This document shows positions 6,148 through 12,670 of a stretch of 15,925 nucleotides of DNA, in pieces. This stretch comes from Actinomycetota bacterium (GTDB lineage Bacteria > Actinomycetota > Thermoleophilia > Gaiellales > Gaiellaceae): the NCBI GenBank assembly GCA_005885565.1, contig VAXK01000221.1:1-15925 (forward strand), read 5' to 3'. A model generated the notes under the pieces. That model ran no database searches. It worked only from the letters and a program-made list of their open reading frames with translations, and was not told where the DNA came from. Numbering within the stretch: position 1 is the stretch's first letter; every line of letters starts with the position of its first letter. Both the position numbers and the translations under genes were made by a program.

Positions 6148-7068
6148 ATGGGGGAGGACGTCATCGCGGGGCCGCCGGGGCAGGGGTCGCTGGAAGAGCC
6201 GTGCATCGATGTGGACGCCCGCGCCGCGCTCGGAGCGCCTGAGGTCTCGACGGATTCGCTGCAGCTGTTCCTCACGGCGATCCGCAAGGTCGCGCTGCTG
6301 ACGGCGGCGCAGGAGGTCGCGCTGGCGAAGCGGATCGAGCGCGGCGACCAGCGGGCGAAGCACGAGCTGGTGGAGGCGAACCTGCGTCTGGTGGTCTCGA
6401 TCGCCAAGCGCTACCGCAAGCAGGGCCTGCCCTTTCTCGACCTGATCCAGGAGGGCACGATCGGGCTGGTGCGTGCGGCGGAGAAGTTCGACCACCGCCG
6501 CGGCTTCAAGTTCTCGACTTACGCGACCTGGTGGATCCGGCAGGCGGTGGCGCGGGCGCTCGCCGACAAGGCGCGCACGATCCGCCTGCCCGTCAACGTC
6601 GTCGACAAGCTGAGCAAGATCGTGCGCAGCGAGGGAACGCTCCGCGCCCAGCTCGGCCGCGAGCCCTCCTCGGCGGAGATCGCGCTTGACCTCGAGCTCA
6701 AGCTCGAGCAAGTGGATCGGATCCGCCGCAGCTCCGAGACGTCGGTCTCGCTCGAGCAGCCGGTCGGTGACCAAGAGGAGTCGGAACTCGGGCACCTTCT
6801 CAGTGACGAGTCGGTGCTCCTGCCGGAGGAGGCGGCGGAGACGACGCTGCGCAACGAGCAGCTGCGCAGGAGTCTTTCGGCGCTCGGTGAGCGCGAGCGG
6901 CGCGTGCTCGAGCTCCGCTACGGGCTCGAGGGCCGGCACCCGCACACGCTCGACGAGCTCGGCCGCACGTTCAACGTGACCCGCGAGCGGATCCGGCAAA
7001 TCGAGAACCAGTGCCTGAACAAGTTGCGCGCGCTTGCGGACATCGACCGCCTCCGCGACATCGCCTAA
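6148..7068 (+). CDS. RNA polymerase sigma-70 factor, group 2-like
   Basis: The 306-residue protein contains sigma regions 1.2 (DSLQLFLTAIRKVALLTAAQEVALAKRIE, 36-64), 2 (LVEANLRLVVSIAKRYRKQG, then GFKFSTYATWWIRQAV, 74-134), 3 (145-220) and 4 (HTH in 4.2: HTLDELGRTFNVTRERIRQIENQCLNKLR, 266-294). It lacks the long acidic region 1.1 found in many principal sigma factors, so it could be a second, HrdB/SigA-like group 2 factor or a short principal factor. It would direct RNA polymerase to -35/-10 promoters of the housekeeping type. ATG 6148 has no Shine-Dalgarno, but a TACCTT hexamer lies eight bases upstream. Nearby genes give no clue to its regulon. Confidence 0.93.
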   Translation: MGEDVIAGPPGQGSLEEPCIDVDARAALGAPEVSTDSLQLFLTAIRKVALLTAAQEVALAKRIERGDQRAKHELVEANLRLVVSIAKRYRKQGLPFLDLIQEGTIGLVRAAEKFDHRRGFKFSTYATWWIRQAVARALADKARTIRLPVNVVDKLSKIVRSEGTLRAQLGREPSSAEIALDLELKLEQVDRIRRSSETSVSLEQPVGDQEESELGHLLSDESVLLPEEAAETTLRNEQLRRSLSALGERERRVLELRYGLEGRHPHTLDELGRTFNVTRERIRQIENQCLNKLRALADIDRLRDIA

Positions 7069-7180
7069 CCGGCGACTCCGCCTCGAACAACGCCTCCCGC
7101 GTCTCCGCCCAAGACAGGTTGATCCTGATCGGCGCTGACACTGCCTTGTCCTTCGCAGCTCGACCGCCTCGCCGCTTGAC

Positions 7181-7387
7181 CTACTCGGCGCGACGCATCG
7201 CCCTGTAGACCGCATCCCAATGAGAGGAGACTTCCTCTAAGGCGCGGGCAGTCGTGAGGGCTACCGCCTCCAGACGCTTGATCACCGCTTCGACTTCGGT
7301 CACGCGCGCGTCAAGAGTGAGAATCTTGCTCCCAACGCTGTCCAGCTCTCGCGCGAGTAGCTCGCTCTCGCTGTCTACCTTCGCCAT
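7181..7387 (-). CDS. Small hypothetical coiled-coil protein
   Basis: A possible 68-residue protein beginning MAKVDSESELLARELDSVG. Heptad-like spacing of Leu/Val/Ile runs through LARELDSVGSKILTLDARV and TEVEAVIKRLEAVALTTA, suggesting a coiled coil. An in-frame ATG at 7423 would add twelve basic residues. No Shine-Dalgarno is visible for either start. The composition (few Arg/Pro/Gly runs, balanced charges) looks more like a real protein than an antisense artefact. I do not recognise a family. The surrounding stretch (7069-7617) is lower in GC than the rest of the window. If this ORF is not real, the 549 bases hold no other gene I can support. Confidence 0.45.
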   Translation of the reverse strand: MAKVDSESELLARELDSVGSKILTLDARVTEVEAVIKRLEAVALTTARALEEVSSHWDAVYRAMRRAE

Positions 7388-7617
7388 CGGTGTTCTACGG
7401 ATAGATGCTCGGCGTTTCGCCAATCGAAACGCGAACCCCTCCGACCAGCGCTGCGGGCCGAATCGGGCGCCGAAGCGCGTTTCAGAGGAATCAGACGGGG
7501 CGTCGGGATACGTAGTACTGTTCGTGACGTCTTCTGACTCAGTTTCCTCGGCCCGCTAGCCGACCGCCCGCTCAAGAGGCCGTTCGCTTTTAGGTCGGCT
7601 TCGTCAGGAGCATCCAC
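7388..7617. other. Lower-GC spacer with one hairpin
   Basis: No gene is supported here. GCGTTTCG (7412-7419) and CGAAACGC (7425-7432) form a perfect eight-pair stem with a five-base loop just upstream of the coiled-coil ORF on the minus strand. The stretch around 7500-7550 is clearly richer in A and T than its neighbours. No confident promoter for the plus-strand gene at 7618 was identified. Confidence 0.35.
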
Positions 7618-7962
7618 ATGAAGGAGGCCATTGTGGCCAACACCATGCCTGAGTCGCGGACCCGGACCGTTGGGGACCGCCGAGCGACCGTCCTTGCTCG
7701 CTTCACCGCCCCTAAGGTGACGACCGAGCAGTACGACGAGACGATCCGTCGACTCGAGGGGTCGGGCGAATGGCCGCCCGACGGGCTTGCCTACCACGTC
7801 GCCTTCAGCTCGGAGGGCAAGTTCCGGGTCAGCGAGATCTGGGACTCTCGCGAGCAGTTCGACGCGTTCGGTCAGCGTCTGATGCCCGTGCTGAGCGACG
7901 TCGGGATCGAGCTCTCGGGCGAGCCCGAGATGCTCGAGGTCCACAACATCATCCAGCGCTAA
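7618..7962 (+). CDS. Small ABM-like (dimeric alpha/beta-barrel) protein
   Basis: The protein has up to 114 residues. The core (TVLARFTAPKVTTEQYDETIRR, then LAYHVAFSSEGKFRVSEIWDSREQFDAFGQRLMPVL, then PEMLEVHNIIQR) has the strand-helix-strand rhythm and the EIWDSREQFDAFG signature I associate with small actinobacterial proteins of the antibiotic biosynthesis monooxygenase-like fold. Enzymatic activity is not established and may be absent. Two starts compete. ATG 7618 has AGGAG seven bases upstream. GTG 7633 has a stronger AAGGAGG five bases upstream, which itself lies within the first codons. The next gene begins 112 bases downstream and has its own Shine-Dalgarno and leader structure. Confidence 0.75.
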   Translation: MKEAIVANTMPESRTRTVGDRRATVLARFTAPKVTTEQYDETIRRLEGSGEWPPDGLAYHVAFSSEGKFRVSEIWDSREQFDAFGQRLMPVLSDVGIELSGEPEMLEVHNIIQR

Positions 7963-8007
7963 GGCTTGCCGACTAGAGCCGCCTCGGCGAAATCGTGCGG
8001 CTCGGAG

Positions 8008-8048
8008 CGCCTCTACGAGGCGAGAGTCCGCTTCGGCGGACTCTCGCC
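8008..8048 (+). promoter_or_regulatory. Two mutually exclusive hairpins in the leader of the 92-residue gene
   Basis: Hairpin A is CGCCTC (8008-8013), loop TAC, GAGGCG (8017-8022). Hairpin B is a perfect 13-pair stem, 8019-8031 with 8036-8048, closed by a stable C(TTCG)G tetraloop. Both need bases 8019-8022, so they cannot form together. Hairpin B ends 14 bases before the AAGGAG Shine-Dalgarno of the next gene and has no T-tract. It could be a terminator for the upstream gene or a regulatory 5' structure. Confidence 0.55.
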
Positions 8049-8074
8049 CGGGGCCGAACCCAAAGGAGCCAGTC

Positions 8075-8353
8075 ATGGCCGCAGTCGAACCGCATCCCGA
8101 TCGCAACGGGATTCCGCCCACGCCCACACCCGCCCTCGCGGAGAGGCGCGAGAAATTCGAGCAGCTGCTCGCGACCAAACTCGAGCAGGGCTACGACGTC
8201 GAGTCGCAAGGCGAGACCGAGGCGGTAGTCGTGACCCGCGGCCGGCGACGCCGCTTCCGCTCCGAGACGGTGGGGAACCGCCAGCGGATCGGCATCGACG
8301 AGCAGGGTCGCGTAACCACCGACGGCCTCGAGCGGCGGGCGAGGAGCGCCTGA
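8075..8353 (+). CDS. Conserved-looking small hypothetical protein
   Basis: The 92-residue protein has a good Shine-Dalgarno (AAGGAG, 8063-8068) six bases before ATG 8075. The region FEQLLATKLEQGYDVESQGETEAVVVTRGRR followed by IGIDEQGRVTTDG resembles small actinobacterial proteins with a GYxVESQxETxAVVV motif and a closing DExGRVT. In many such proteins, as I recall them, a membrane segment separates the two motifs, and it is missing here. No signal peptide or membrane helix is visible, so the protein is probably cytoplasmic. The function is unknown. Confidence 0.72.
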   Translation: MAAVEPHPDRNGIPPTPTPALAERREKFEQLLATKLEQGYDVESQGETEAVVVTRGRRRRFRSETVGNRQRIGIDEQGRVTTDGLERRARSA

Positions 8354-8391
8354 GGTAGGCAGCGGGCGCGGCATAGCAAGACAGCGTTACC

Positions 8392-8415
8392 GCCTTCCCT
8401 CGACGGGGATAAGGC
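8392..8415 (+). terminator. Weak hairpin between the 92-residue gene and the tRNA
   Basis: GCCTTCCC (8392-8399) can pair with GGG and AAGGC (within 8405-8415) around TCGAC, with unpaired bases between the two helices. There is no T-tract. It is the only terminator-like structure before the tRNA promoter. Confidence 0.3.
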
Positions 8416-8442
8416 CGACCGCGCTGTGAGTCGGGCGAACGG

Positions 8443-8448
8443 TATGGT
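8443..8448 (+). promoter_or_regulatory. -10 element TATGGT of the tRNA-Gly gene
   Basis: TATGGT fits TAnnnT and ends eleven bases before the mature tRNA 5' end, which would give a short 5' leader for RNase P to remove. No clear -35 hexamer was seen. Confidence 0.5.
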
Positions 8449-8459
8449 TGCGCGCAAAC

Positions 8460-8532
8460 GCGGACGTAGCTCAGTTGGTAGAGCATCAGCTTCCCAAGCT
8501 GAGGGTCGCGGGTTCGATCCCCGTCGTCCGCT
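8460..8532 (+). tRNA. tRNA-Gly (anticodon CCC)
   Basis: A complete cloverleaf can be drawn. The acceptor stem GCGGACG (8460-8466) pairs with CGTCCGC (8525-8531) without mismatch. The D arm is GCTC-AGTTGGTA-GAGC. The anticodon stem is TCAGC/GCTGA with loop TTCCCAA, giving anticodon CCC. The T arm is GCGGG-TTCGATC-CCCGT with one G-T pair. The discriminator base is T8532 and CCA is not encoded. It decodes GGG glycine codons. An acetyltransferase reading frame follows with no spacer and no terminator. Confidence 0.97.
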
Positions 8533-9057
8533 TCGCAGCCGGTCACCCTCACCCTTCGCCCGTTTCGCGCCGACGAGTTCGACGTCGTCTGGGAGGCGCG
8601 GAAGCTCCGCGCCAGCCCGACCTCGCCGATCACGCCCGGCGCGAGGCGCTCGATCCAGCGGCAGATCGAGCGCTCCGGGCGGCTCTACGACGGCTTCCTG
8701 AAGCTCGCTATCGACGTCGACGGACGGCTCGTCGGCGAGATCGACGCGCGCTGCCCCTCGAACGCGTTCCCGCCCGGCGTCTTCGAGGTCGGGATCGAGC
8801 TCTACGCCGACGGGGACCGGGGGCGAGGCTACGGCGTCGAGGCGGTCCGGCAGCTCGTCGACCGGCTCTTCGCCCGCGAGGGCGCGGAGCGCGTGCAGGC
8901 CTCGACTTCGGCGGGCAACGCGGCGATGCGCCGCGTGCTCGAGAAGCTCGGCTTCGTGTACGAGGGCACGCTGCGCGGCTTCATGCCGGCCGGCGGGGGG
9001 CGCGAGGACTACGTGCTCTACGCCGTCACTCGGTCCGACTGGGCCACGCAGCGCTGA
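8533..9057 (+). CDS. GNAT acetyltransferase, RimJ/RimL type, without a recognisable start codon
   Basis: Reading the frame that ends at TGA 9055-9057 gives a complete RimL-like GNAT domain: TLTLRPFRADEFDVVWEARK, EVGIELYADGDRGRGYGVEA with the acetyl-CoA-binding RGRGYG loop, STSAGNAAMRRVLEKLGFVYEG and REDYVLYAVTRSDW. Such enzymes transfer acetyl groups from acetyl-CoA to protein N-termini or small amines. The frame is open back to 8503, inside the tRNA, but contains no ATG, GTG, TTG, CTG, ATT or ATC that could begin the domain. The first GTG comes about 120 codons in. A natural N-terminus would be just before TCG-CAG-CCG-GTC-ACC, at the last bases of the tRNA. It is either a pseudogene, a sequence error, or an unusual start. 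The 3' end overlaps the HIT gene by 32 bases. Confidence 0.75.
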   Translation, partial: SQPVTLTLRPFRADEFDVVWEARKLRASPTSPITPGARRSIQRQIERSGRLYDGFLKLAIDVDGRLVGEIDARCPSNAFPPGVFEVGIELYADGDRGRGYGVEAVRQLVDRLFAREGAERVQASTSAGNAAMRRVLEKLGFVYEGTLRGFMPAGGGREDYVLYAVTRSDWATQR

Positions 9058-9517
9058 GCTTCCGCCGCGTCTCGGCCAGGTGCTCCGGCAGGACCTTCAC
9101 GTCGGCGAGGACCGGCATGAAGTTCGTGTCGCCCGACCAGCGCGGGACCACGTGGAGGTGGACGTGGTCGACGATCCCGGCGCCCGCGACTCGGCCGAGG
9201 TTCCAGCCCAGGTTGTGGCCGTCGGGCCGGTAGGTCGCGGCCAGCGCCTCGAGCGCCTCCCCGGCGAGCCGGTGCATCTCGAGAGCCTCGTCGTCGTCGA
9301 GATCGGCGAACTGCGCACGGTGCCGGAACGGCGCCACCATCAGGTGGCCCGACGAGTAGGGGAACTTGTTCAGCAGCACGAACGCGCGCCGCCCGCGGTG
9401 GACGACGAGCTTCTCCTCGTCGTCGCCATCCGCCGCGAGGCAGAAGACGCAGCCCTCCTGCTCGTCGGCCGCCTGGATGTACTCGAGGCGCCACGGCGCC
9501 CATAGCGGCTTCGTCAC
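9026..9517 (-). CDS. HIT-family hydrolase/phosphorylase (Ap4A phosphorylase-like)
   Basis: The 163-residue protein begins VTKPLWAPWRLEYIQ and has CVFC (residues 23-26), LLNKFPYSSGHLMVAPFRH (48-66) and the histidine triad HVHLHVV with His118, His120 and His122. These features match actinobacterial HIT proteins that act on diadenosine tetraphosphate or other nucleotide phosphates. The exact substrate cannot be read from sequence. GTG 9517 is chosen because the conserved KPLWAPWR motif begins two codons later. The frame remains open far upstream, but that part is antisense to the glycosyltransferase. A TAGAAG hexamer lies eight bases before the GTG. Its start is only 27 bases from that of the divergent glycosyltransferase gene. 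Confidence 0.92.
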   Translation of the reverse strand: MTKPLWAPWRLEYIQAADEQEGCVFCLAADGDDEEKLVVHRGRRAFVLLNKFPYSSGHLMVAPFRHRAQFADLDDDEALEMHRLAGEALEALAATYRPDGHNLGWNLGRVAGAGIVDHVHLHVVPRWSGDTNFMPVLADVKVLPEHLAETRRKLSAAWPSRTE

Positions 9518-9525
9518 GACCGGGT

Positions 9526-9538
9526 CTTCTACCAAGAT
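9526..9538. promoter_or_regulatory. Back-to-back -10-like hexamers of the HIT and glycosyltransferase genes
   Basis: CAAGAT (plus strand, 9533-9538) ends six bases before GTG 9545, the same spacing as at glpX. TAGAAG (minus strand, 9531-9526) ends eight bases before GTG 9517. Both genes would be read from leaderless transcripts, and each -35 region would lie inside the other gene. Confidence 0.4.
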
Positions 9539-9544
9539 TCGGCG

Positions 9545-11539
9545 GTGCGCACCCTTCGGGCGTCCTCGGCGCTGCCCTGGCTCGGCCTGCTCGTCGGCGT
9601 CTCGACGCTCGCGCGCTTCTGGGCGGCGACGCGCATCCCCACGCCCTGGATCGCGCCGGACGAGCTCATCTACGCGGAGCTCTCGCGCAGCCTCTGGGAG
9701 CACGGGACGCTCCACCTGCTCGGCCGGCCGACGAGCTTCTTCAGCTTCGTGTACCCGGCGCTCGCGGGCGGGCCGCTCAGCCTGCCCGACGTCCACCTCG
9801 GCTACACGCTCCTGAAGGCCATGCAGGCGTTGCTCGTGTCGCTGACGGCGCTGCCGGTCTACCTGTGGGGGCGGAGCTTCCTGTCGGCGCGCCTGGCTCT
9901 CGTCGCGGCCGCCCTCGCCTTGGCCATTCCGGACCTGGCCTATTCCGGCTTGATCCTGACCGACGTGGCGCTCTACCCGGTGCTCGTGCTCGCGGCCTGG
10001 GCGATGGCGGCGACCCTCGTCCGGCCGACGCTCACACGGCAGGGCCTCCTCCTCGCCGCGATCGCGCTCGCCTCGGCGACCCGGCTCCAGGCGGTCGTCC
10101 TGGCGCCGGCGTTCGTGACGGCGGTCGGGGTCAAGGCGCTCCTCGATCGCGAGCTTCGCTGGGCCGCGCGCCTGTGGCCGAGCGCCGCCGGCTTCGCCGC
10201 GCTGGGAGCGGGGTGGGCGGGCTGGCAGCTGCGGAACGGCGGGCCCGCGAGCAAGCTCTTCGGCGCCTACCAGGCGGCGGGAGAGGTGCACTACACGCTC
10301 GGCGACGCGCTCCGGTTCTGCCTCTACCACGCCGCGGACGTGCTGCTCTTCACCGGCGTCGCGCCGGTCTGCGCGCTCGTCGTGCTGCTCGCCGTGCGGC
10401 CGGCCGGCGCGGAGGCGCGCGCCTACCTCGCGGTGGCCGCGTCGGTGACCGTCTGGCTCGTCGCCGAGGTCGGCGTCTTCGCCTCGCGCCACGTCGGGCA
10501 CCTCGCCGAGCGGAACCTCTTCGCCCTCGCGCCGATTCTCTTCCCCGCGCTCGCGCTCTGGCTCGACCGCGGCGCTCCGCGCCCCCGGGTCGCCATGGGA
10601 GTGGCCGTCGCGGGAGCGCTCCTCCTGGTTGCCTACCTGCCGACGGCGCGCTTCGTCAGCGCCGCGACGATCCCCGACGCGCTCACGCTCGTCCCGTTCC
10701 ACCGGCTGCACGTCCACGCGCCCGGCCTGAGCCTCCGGCTCGTCGTTCTCGTGGTGATGGGGATCGCGGCGGCTGCGTTCGCCTTGCTGCCGCGGCGGCT
10801 CGCCTGGCTTCTCCCGGTTGCGCTCCTCGTCGTCTTCGCCAGCGCCTCGGTGAACGTGAGCCGCGTCGTCGCCGCCGAGGCGTCGCTCGTCCAGCCGGGA
10901 ACGGTCGGCGCCCGTCCGCGCTGGATCGACGCGAGCGCTCGCGGGCCCGTCGCCTACCTCTACACCGGCGACGTCTATTGGAACTCGGTGTGGGAGAACC
11001 TGTTCTGGAACCGCCGGCTCGACCGCGTCTACGACCTCTTGCTGGCCGCCGTGCCGGGCGGCATCCCGCAGGACTCGCTCGGCCCCTACGAGGACGGCCG
11101 GCTCGTGGACAAGTTCGGTCATGGCCCGAATGTGCGGTACGTCGTCGCCTCCGACTCGCTCCTCTTCGCCGGGCGGAGGATCGCCGACGCCGGGAACGGC
11201 ATCAGCCTCTGGCAGATCGACCCGCCCTTCCGCCTTCGCCAGTGGACCGAGAACGTCCGCTTCGACGGCACCGTCGAGCGGCACGCGAAGCTCGTCGTCT
11301 ACGCCTGCCGCGGCGGCACGCTCCGTCTGTCGCTGCGCTTGGCGCGGCCGACCGGAATCCGGCTGTTACGGAATGAGCGTCCGGTGCGCTTCTACGCGTT
11401 CACGCTGGGGGACACGACCACGATCTCGCTCGCGGCGAAGCCGCCCCGCCCGCTCGGCAAGCACCTGTGCACCTTCGACCTTCTCACCCGGAAGCCGGTG
11501 AAGGTCGAGCGGTTCAGCTTCGTCAGAGCCAGCGCTTGA
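9545..11539 (+). CDS. Multi-membrane glycosyltransferase, GT-C fold (GT39/ArnT-like)
   Basis: The 664-residue protein has an N-terminal half with about nine to eleven hydrophobic segments (first near residues 9-29). It is followed by a soluble extracytoplasmic C-terminal domain (from about 455) rich in Tyr and Trp. The first loop contains TPWIAPDELIYAELSRSLWEHG, with the acidic pair Asp39-Glu40 at the position of the catalytic acidic residue of GT-C enzymes. A second motif (LAYSGLILTDVALYPVL) lies in the next part. GT-C enzymes move sugars from polyprenyl-phosphate donors to lipids, glycans or proteins on the outer side of the membrane. The acceptor here is unknown. GTG 9545 follows a CAAGAT hexamer by six bases. 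The gene ends in a 17-base tail-to-tail overlap with the CorA gene. Confidence 0.8.
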   Translation: MRTLRASSALPWLGLLVGVSTLARFWAATRIPTPWIAPDELIYAELSRSLWEHGTLHLLGRPTSFFSFVYPALAGGPLSLPDVHLGYTLLKAMQALLVSLTALPVYLWGRSFLSARLALVAAALALAIPDLAYSGLILTDVALYPVLVLAAWAMAATLVRPTLTRQGLLLAAIALASATRLQAVVLAPAFVTAVGVKALLDRELRWAARLWPSAAGFAALGAGWAGWQLRNGGPASKLFGAYQAAGEVHYTLGDALRFCLYHAADVLLFTGVAPVCALVVLLAVRPAGAEARAYLAVAASVTVWLVAEVGVFASRHVGHLAERNLFALAPILFPALALWLDRGAPRPRVAMGVAVAGALLLVAYLPTARFVSAATIPDALTLVPFHRLHVHAPGLSLRLVVLVVMGIAAAAFALLPRRLAWLLPVALLVVFASASVNVSRVVAAEASLVQPGTVGARPRWIDASARGPVAYLYTGDVYWNSVWENLFWNRRLDRVYDLLLAAVPGGIPQDSLGPYEDGRLVDKFGHGPNVRYVVASDSLLFAGRRIADAGNGISLWQIDPPFRLRQWTENVRFDGTVERHAKLVVYACRGGTLRLSLRLARPTGIRLLRNERPVRFYAFTLGDTTTISLAAKPPRPLGKHLCTFDLLTRKPVKVERFSFVRASA

Positions 11540-12515
11540 AGCGGAAGAACGCGACGAGCCCGATCCCGGTCGCGGCCATGAAGCCGACGACCGCCCAGAA
11601 CGCGGCCGCGGTGCCGAAGCCGGGGAAGTGGACGTTCATCCCGAAGATCCCGGTGATGAGCGTGAGCGGCAGGAGGACGACGCTGAAGACGGTGAGGATG
11701 CGCAGGACGTCGTTCTGCCGGTGCGAGATCACCGACTCGTTCGTGTCCTCGAGCCCGTCGACGACCTCCTTGTAGTTGTCGAGGAGGTCCCAGATCCGCT
11801 CCGCGGAGTCGACGATGTCGTCGAAGTAGAGCTCGAGCTCCTCCGGCAGGAACCGCTCGACGCGACGCTCCAGCAGGCGCAGCGTCGAGCGCTCGGGCTT
11901 GATGATCTTGCGGTAGCTGATGATCTCCTGCTTGACGTTCGAGATGTCGCGGACGACGTCTTCGGCCCGCTCCTCGAACATCGCGTCCTCGATCGAGTCG
12001 AGCTTGTGCGCGATCTTGTCGAGGATCGGGAAGCAGTAGTCGAAGAGGTCGTCGAGCACCTCGTAGAGGAGGCGGCCCGAGCCCTTCGAGAAGAGCCGGT
12101 CGCGGAGCTCCTCGTCCTCCTCGCAGCGACGGAAGAGCCTCGTGACGGGAAGGAGCTCGACCGCCGGGAGGGTGACGAGGTAGTCGGGCCCGAGGAAGAG
12201 GTCGAGCTCGCCCGCGTTCAGCCGCTGGATCGCCTTGTCGTAGACCGGGAAGTGCAGGACGGCGAAGAGGTAGCCGTCGTCCGCGTACTCGTCGATCTTC
12301 GGGCGCTGGCGCTTGGAGAGGACGTCCTCGATGTCGAGCGGATGCCAGCCGAAGCGGTCGGCGAGCATGTTCGCCTCGTCGACGGTGGGCGCGTCGAGGT
12401 GGATCCAGGTCAGGCCGCCGGCCTGGAGCTCAGCGAGACGCGGCTCGGCGCGCGCGGCGGCCTCGCCCACCGTGGAGCGCGGCCGGGTGCGCTTGATGCG
12501 GGGCAGGCTTGGCAT
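11523..12515 (-). CDS. corA: CorA-family divalent cation (Mg2+/Co2+) transporter
   Basis: The 330-residue protein has the CorA plan: a soluble N-terminal alpha/beta funnel (about 1-150, with WIHLDAPTVDEANMLADRFGWHPLDIEDVL), long helices (150-268) and two membrane helices (271-291, 302-325). The pore signature GMN is at 292-294 (ITGIFGMNVHFPG), followed by the basic C-terminus RFKRWL. CorA forms a pentameric channel for Mg2+ and Co2+ influx. ATG 12515 is the start because a stop codon lies three codons upstream in frame. A TAGCAT hexamer at 12562-12557 could be its promoter, giving a leader of about 35 bases. A strong hairpin (12632-12659) separates it from the 30-codon ORF further upstream. 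Confidence 0.93.
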   Translation of the reverse strand: MPSLPRIKRTRPRSTVGEAAARAEPRLAELQAGGLTWIHLDAPTVDEANMLADRFGWHPLDIEDVLSKRQRPKIDEYADDGYLFAVLHFPVYDKAIQRLNAGELDLFLGPDYLVTLPAVELLPVTRLFRRCEEDEELRDRLFSKGSGRLLYEVLDDLFDYCFPILDKIAHKLDSIEDAMFEERAEDVVRDISNVKQEIISYRKIIKPERSTLRLLERRVERFLPEELELYFDDIVDSAERIWDLLDNYKEVVDGLEDTNESVISHRQNDVLRILTVFSVVLLPLTLITGIFGMNVHFPGFGTAAAFWAVVGFMAATGIGLVAFFRFKRWL

Positions 12516-12556
12516 CGGTACTCAGAGGGTCGTCCACGCGCGTCGCCATCTTCGCC

Positions 12557-12562
12557 ATGCTA
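12557..12562 (-). promoter_or_regulatory. -10-like TAGCAT upstream of corA
   Basis: TAGCAT (minus strand) fits TAnnnT and lies 41 bases before the corA ATG. ATG codons just downstream of it are out of frame with corA. It suggests that corA has its own promoter downstream of the hairpin at 12632-12659. Confidence 0.35.
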
Positions 12563-12631
12563 CCCCGAAAGGCCTGCGCCTAGACCTGCCGCCACCTTCC
12601 GCCTCCGGCCGCTCGACCCGGTCGGTCATTG

Positions 12632-12659
12632 GCGGGGGCGGAGGGGTCCCCGCCCCCGC
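12632..12659 (-). terminator. Strong GC hairpin between the 30-codon ORF and corA
   Basis: GCGGGGGCGG (12632-12641) pairs perfectly with CCGCCCCCGC (12650-12659) around an eight-base loop. It begins 12 bases after the stop codon of the 30-codon minus-strand ORF and lies upstream of corA. There is no T-tract on either strand. It is probably a terminator or RNA 3'-end structure for the small ORF. Confidence 0.5.
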
Positions 12660-12670
12660 GTGGCCGCAAG

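Noticed and set aside
8460..8532. tRNA 3' end as an integration (att) site for a mobile element
   Set aside because: No second copy of the tRNA 3' end, no integrase and no phage-like genes were found in the window.
8448..9233. Plus-strand open frame running through the tRNA and past the GNAT region
   Set aside because: It translates the tRNA (VAQLVEHQLPKL) and then an Arg-rich wrong frame. The GNAT domain is in a different frame.
9518..11284. Minus-strand open frame of almost 590 codons upstream of the HIT domain
   Set aside because: It is Arg/Glu-rich and antisense to the glycosyltransferase, as expected from high-GC codon bias. The HIT family start is at GTG 9517.
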